A stretch of DNA of 64,000 bases. It comes from Triops longicaudatus. Lineage: Eukaryota; Arthropoda; Branchiopoda; Notostraca; Triopsidae. Below the pieces are notes generated by a model that was not told where the DNA came from, ran no database searches, and saw only the letters and a program-made list of their open reading frames with translations. Of this stretch, positions 61,801 through 64,000 are shown in pieces. The stretch lies in assembly GCA_022885665.1 (NCBI GenBank), contig JAGQDJ010000061.1:124001-188000 (forward strand). Direction: 5' to 3'. Made by a program: the position numbers and the translations under genes. How positions within the stretch are numbered: the first letter of the stretch is position 1; every line of letters starts with the position of its first letter.

Positions 61801-64000
61801 TGAAGCCTGCGGGAGTTTTCGTCTTGTTCTCGATTTTTTATTCCTTAATTTCATTCTTGCCTTTTACTGTCCACGGAACTGGTGCAACGGTCACTTTGAC
61901 GAGATCGTTCTACGTTCTACCGCAGTGAACAGTACCAGGATATTGGTTGGGAGCAGGGGGGTGGACGCGTTTTACCATACGCAATAATTGTGGACATTTG
62001 ACGTGTCTCTCTTTGAAACTGACTAGAGCGGTCGTGGTAGTCAAAATGGAAACACTTTCCACTACTTTTTACGTCAACCAAGGTCCAACTGAATGGAAAA
62101 CGGCTCCAACAGGAAGACAAAATGGGCCAACGGATCAGTCTACGATAGAAAGCCCCTAGAAATGCAATCACAACACAGAACGCCTTCCCTGCCCATTCCA
62201 ACAATGAATTAACCTGACAAGAACAAATACTACCCCTTCGTCTTCCCCGACTACCCTACAACAACCACAACAATGAAATTCCCCTTGGTCATTAGCCAAC
62301 ACAAATTACTTCTCTTATTGTCATCATTTGTTAACCCACAGTGGCGTTACAAAGTAGGAGGTATTTAAGACTGTGCTGAGTCTAAGGCGCTATGGCCTCA
62401 CAATACGGCTCATTCTTTTCAACTATAGAACACACACGGTTCAACAATCTTGAAAACTTTCGTGACAGTAAAGTTTCTCTAATATCCGCGGATGAGACAA
62501 TTGAGGGCTTTTTTTCCCAAATATTGCTTGAAAATTCAGACAATTAAACTGAAATATCGATCATGAAAACTCGACGTCAAAATGAAGTAGAAATTCTCAG
62601 AAAATTCTCTTCGACACCAGACCATAAAAAAAGCTTTTTTGACAATCCAAACCACCCTCGCACTCGAAGCAGTCTCACTAACCCTCGAAAGTGGCAATTC
62701 AACCCCTGAAGATTTATATCGGACGACATGTGGGCCTAAAAACGGAAGAATTTGTCGACAAAGTATTTAGCCTCTTCCTTCACTCTGCCTCTTTCTCTCT
62801 TCTTAAGGAGAAAAGGCCCCCCAAATAGGATGGAGGGGTGAAGAACGCCTCACAGTGGGGGTAAAAGGAAGTCACATTTCCACATTCAACCAAGAACCCA
62901 AGAAAGGGAAGGAACGTACATGGTACATCCGTATGTCACTAGTTAGTAGTTTTTACCCCCGCAACCCCCTCTCCCTTATTCAACGCTTCCTTCCTTGGAA
63001 TACGCATTTGCATGTGATTATGGGCGACAAGTTACCCCACCACCCCTGAAACAAGACGGTTAAAAAGATTGCCTCTTTAATTTACCCTAACCTCGCATAG
63101 AACTTGTGTACTTCTTGCGAAAATGTAAAAATAATTAAAAACTAATAACAATAATGAAAATTAACGCAACAAGAGGGTTAACAATGTCCTCTCGAGCTCC
63201 TTAACCTAACTTAACCTTGAACTTGATTTATTTCGGTAAAGAAAAACAAAAGTTTTAGCTATGAAGTAACCCTCCTTACCACCCCAACCCCCCTTAAGGG
63301 TCTTTCAAGGAGGAAGTGTGTCCCTCGTGCAAGAGTACCACGCTTCTATGTTGTACTGGTATCATCAACACCAGGAAACGAAAACCAGTTTTCTGTGGTC
63401 GTTGATCGTTTGGTGACAATCAACAACCCTGGGAAATTGAACGTGACAGCCCGAGACGACACAAAATGAGACCTTTTCTAACCTTCTTTCCGAAAACGAC
63501 AACATATCCATAAGAAGAAACCAGAAAAAAAAATCAGGAAACTGATACGTGGCTAATAAGTTCTGGAACTAGTTTTCGTTGCAGTCAATGGGATGCCATA
63601 ACTTACTTGTCAAAAAAAAAAACGGAACAAAATGAACAAAACTGAATAAATATAATTAACATAACGGCATTAGTGGTTCATTTTAAGGTTTACAATATCA
63701 TCCTAAAGGACGTGTTATCATTTTTGGCCAGTTTTCAAAACTAAATGCAAGCATTTCCACCGTCTAAGATTCCGGTTAACCAAACTGTATTCGGTTGATC
63801 GAAACCCTTTGGAGAAAAGGACAGAGCAATCCAATTAAACGATTCGATTAATCGAAACCAAGGGGGAAAGGGGTATGGTTTTCTTTCTTTCAAGCATCTG
63901 ATTTATCTAATTGAACACCGAAACAACTATAAGAAAATAAAATTTAGCCCAATTAACTGCCTACAGTCCGACACATAGAAATTATGAAGCAAAAAGTTCT
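58831..64000. other. Right flank, no gene recognised
   Basis: AT-rich DNA with C/G homopolymer runs (59701-59712, 60812-60821, 61165-61178) and TTCATTGTTG copies at 62199 and 62268 in minus orientation. Open frames are short and lack domains. RING and TRAF-like exons of the PDZRN gene could lie here or beyond, but none shows the Cys/His spacing of a RING finger in the frames I inspected. Confidence 0.4.

Larger units (their letters stand above)
1630..62277. repeat. Dispersed over-represented word TTCATTGTTG (19 exact copies)
   Basis: Exact decamers in plus orientation are at 1630, 17353, 17526, 17673, 20585, 37015, 40237, 40371 and 41634. In minus orientation (CAACAATGAA on plus) they start at 2420, 4243, 15952, 30415, 43882, 53541, 53869, 54493, 62199 and 62268. 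The inner octamer CATTGTTG occurs 25 times over both strands. Flanks beyond a frequent extra T on the 5' side are not conserved. Copies lie in coding, intronic and intergenic DNA. Confidence 0.8.

Noticed and set aside
1..64000. Bacterial-type systems, CRISPR arrays, operons
   Set aside because: The window is spliced eukaryotic DNA; repeats are degenerate and lack regular spacer architecture.

Overview
The window is nuclear DNA of a multicellular animal, most likely a protostome invertebrate. It carries three spliced animal genes with GT-AG introns, an AT-rich background, and a young hAT-type MITE. Degenerate CCTAA/TTAGG-like arrays recall the arthropod telomere word, but the clade is inferred and I cannot name a species. 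Only about 5 kb of the 64 kb is coding.

Layout. At 1991-3055 (minus) lies an exon encoding a disordered Ser/Pro-rich protein that I do not recognise; its gene runs off the left edge. From 3.1 to 13.8 kb is intergenic DNA with a foldback element, a GC-rich direct repeat and a complete 156-bp hAT-like MITE. At 13862-16853 (plus) is a complete four-exon F-actin-capping protein alpha subunit gene (CapZ alpha, 291 aa). At 20600-24456 (plus) is a complete three-coding-exon RhoA/Rho1 GTPase gene (192 aa, CAAX box CDLL). From 27302 to at least 42165 (minus) is a PDZRN3/PDZRN4 (LNX3/4)-type gene. Eight in-phase coding exons give a 1075-aa protein without the RING, starting at an alternative first exon. 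A candidate exon of the longer RING-containing form sits at 58099-58152. The rest, 42-64 kb, is intron or intergenic DNA with transposon and tRNA-derived remnants and microsatellites.

CapZ and Rho both act on actin, and PDZRN proteins are cytoplasmic scaffolds or ubiquitin ligases at junctions and synapses. The three genes are on different strands with large gaps, so I do not claim a functional cluster.

The most unusual signal is not a gene. The decamer TTCATTGTTG occurs 19 times exactly on the two strands, against well under one expected from base composition. It appears in introns, intergenic DNA, at the Rho 3' splice site and inside coding exons, where one copy and one near-copy encode Asn-Asn-Glu-Ser. 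Its core matches the SOX HMG-box consensus. Other notable structures are a perfect 28-bp-arm palindrome, a 25-bp minisatellite in CapZ intron 3, a 150-170-bp degenerate repeat in Rho intron 2, and a 70-residue insertion inside PDZ2 of the PDZRN protein.
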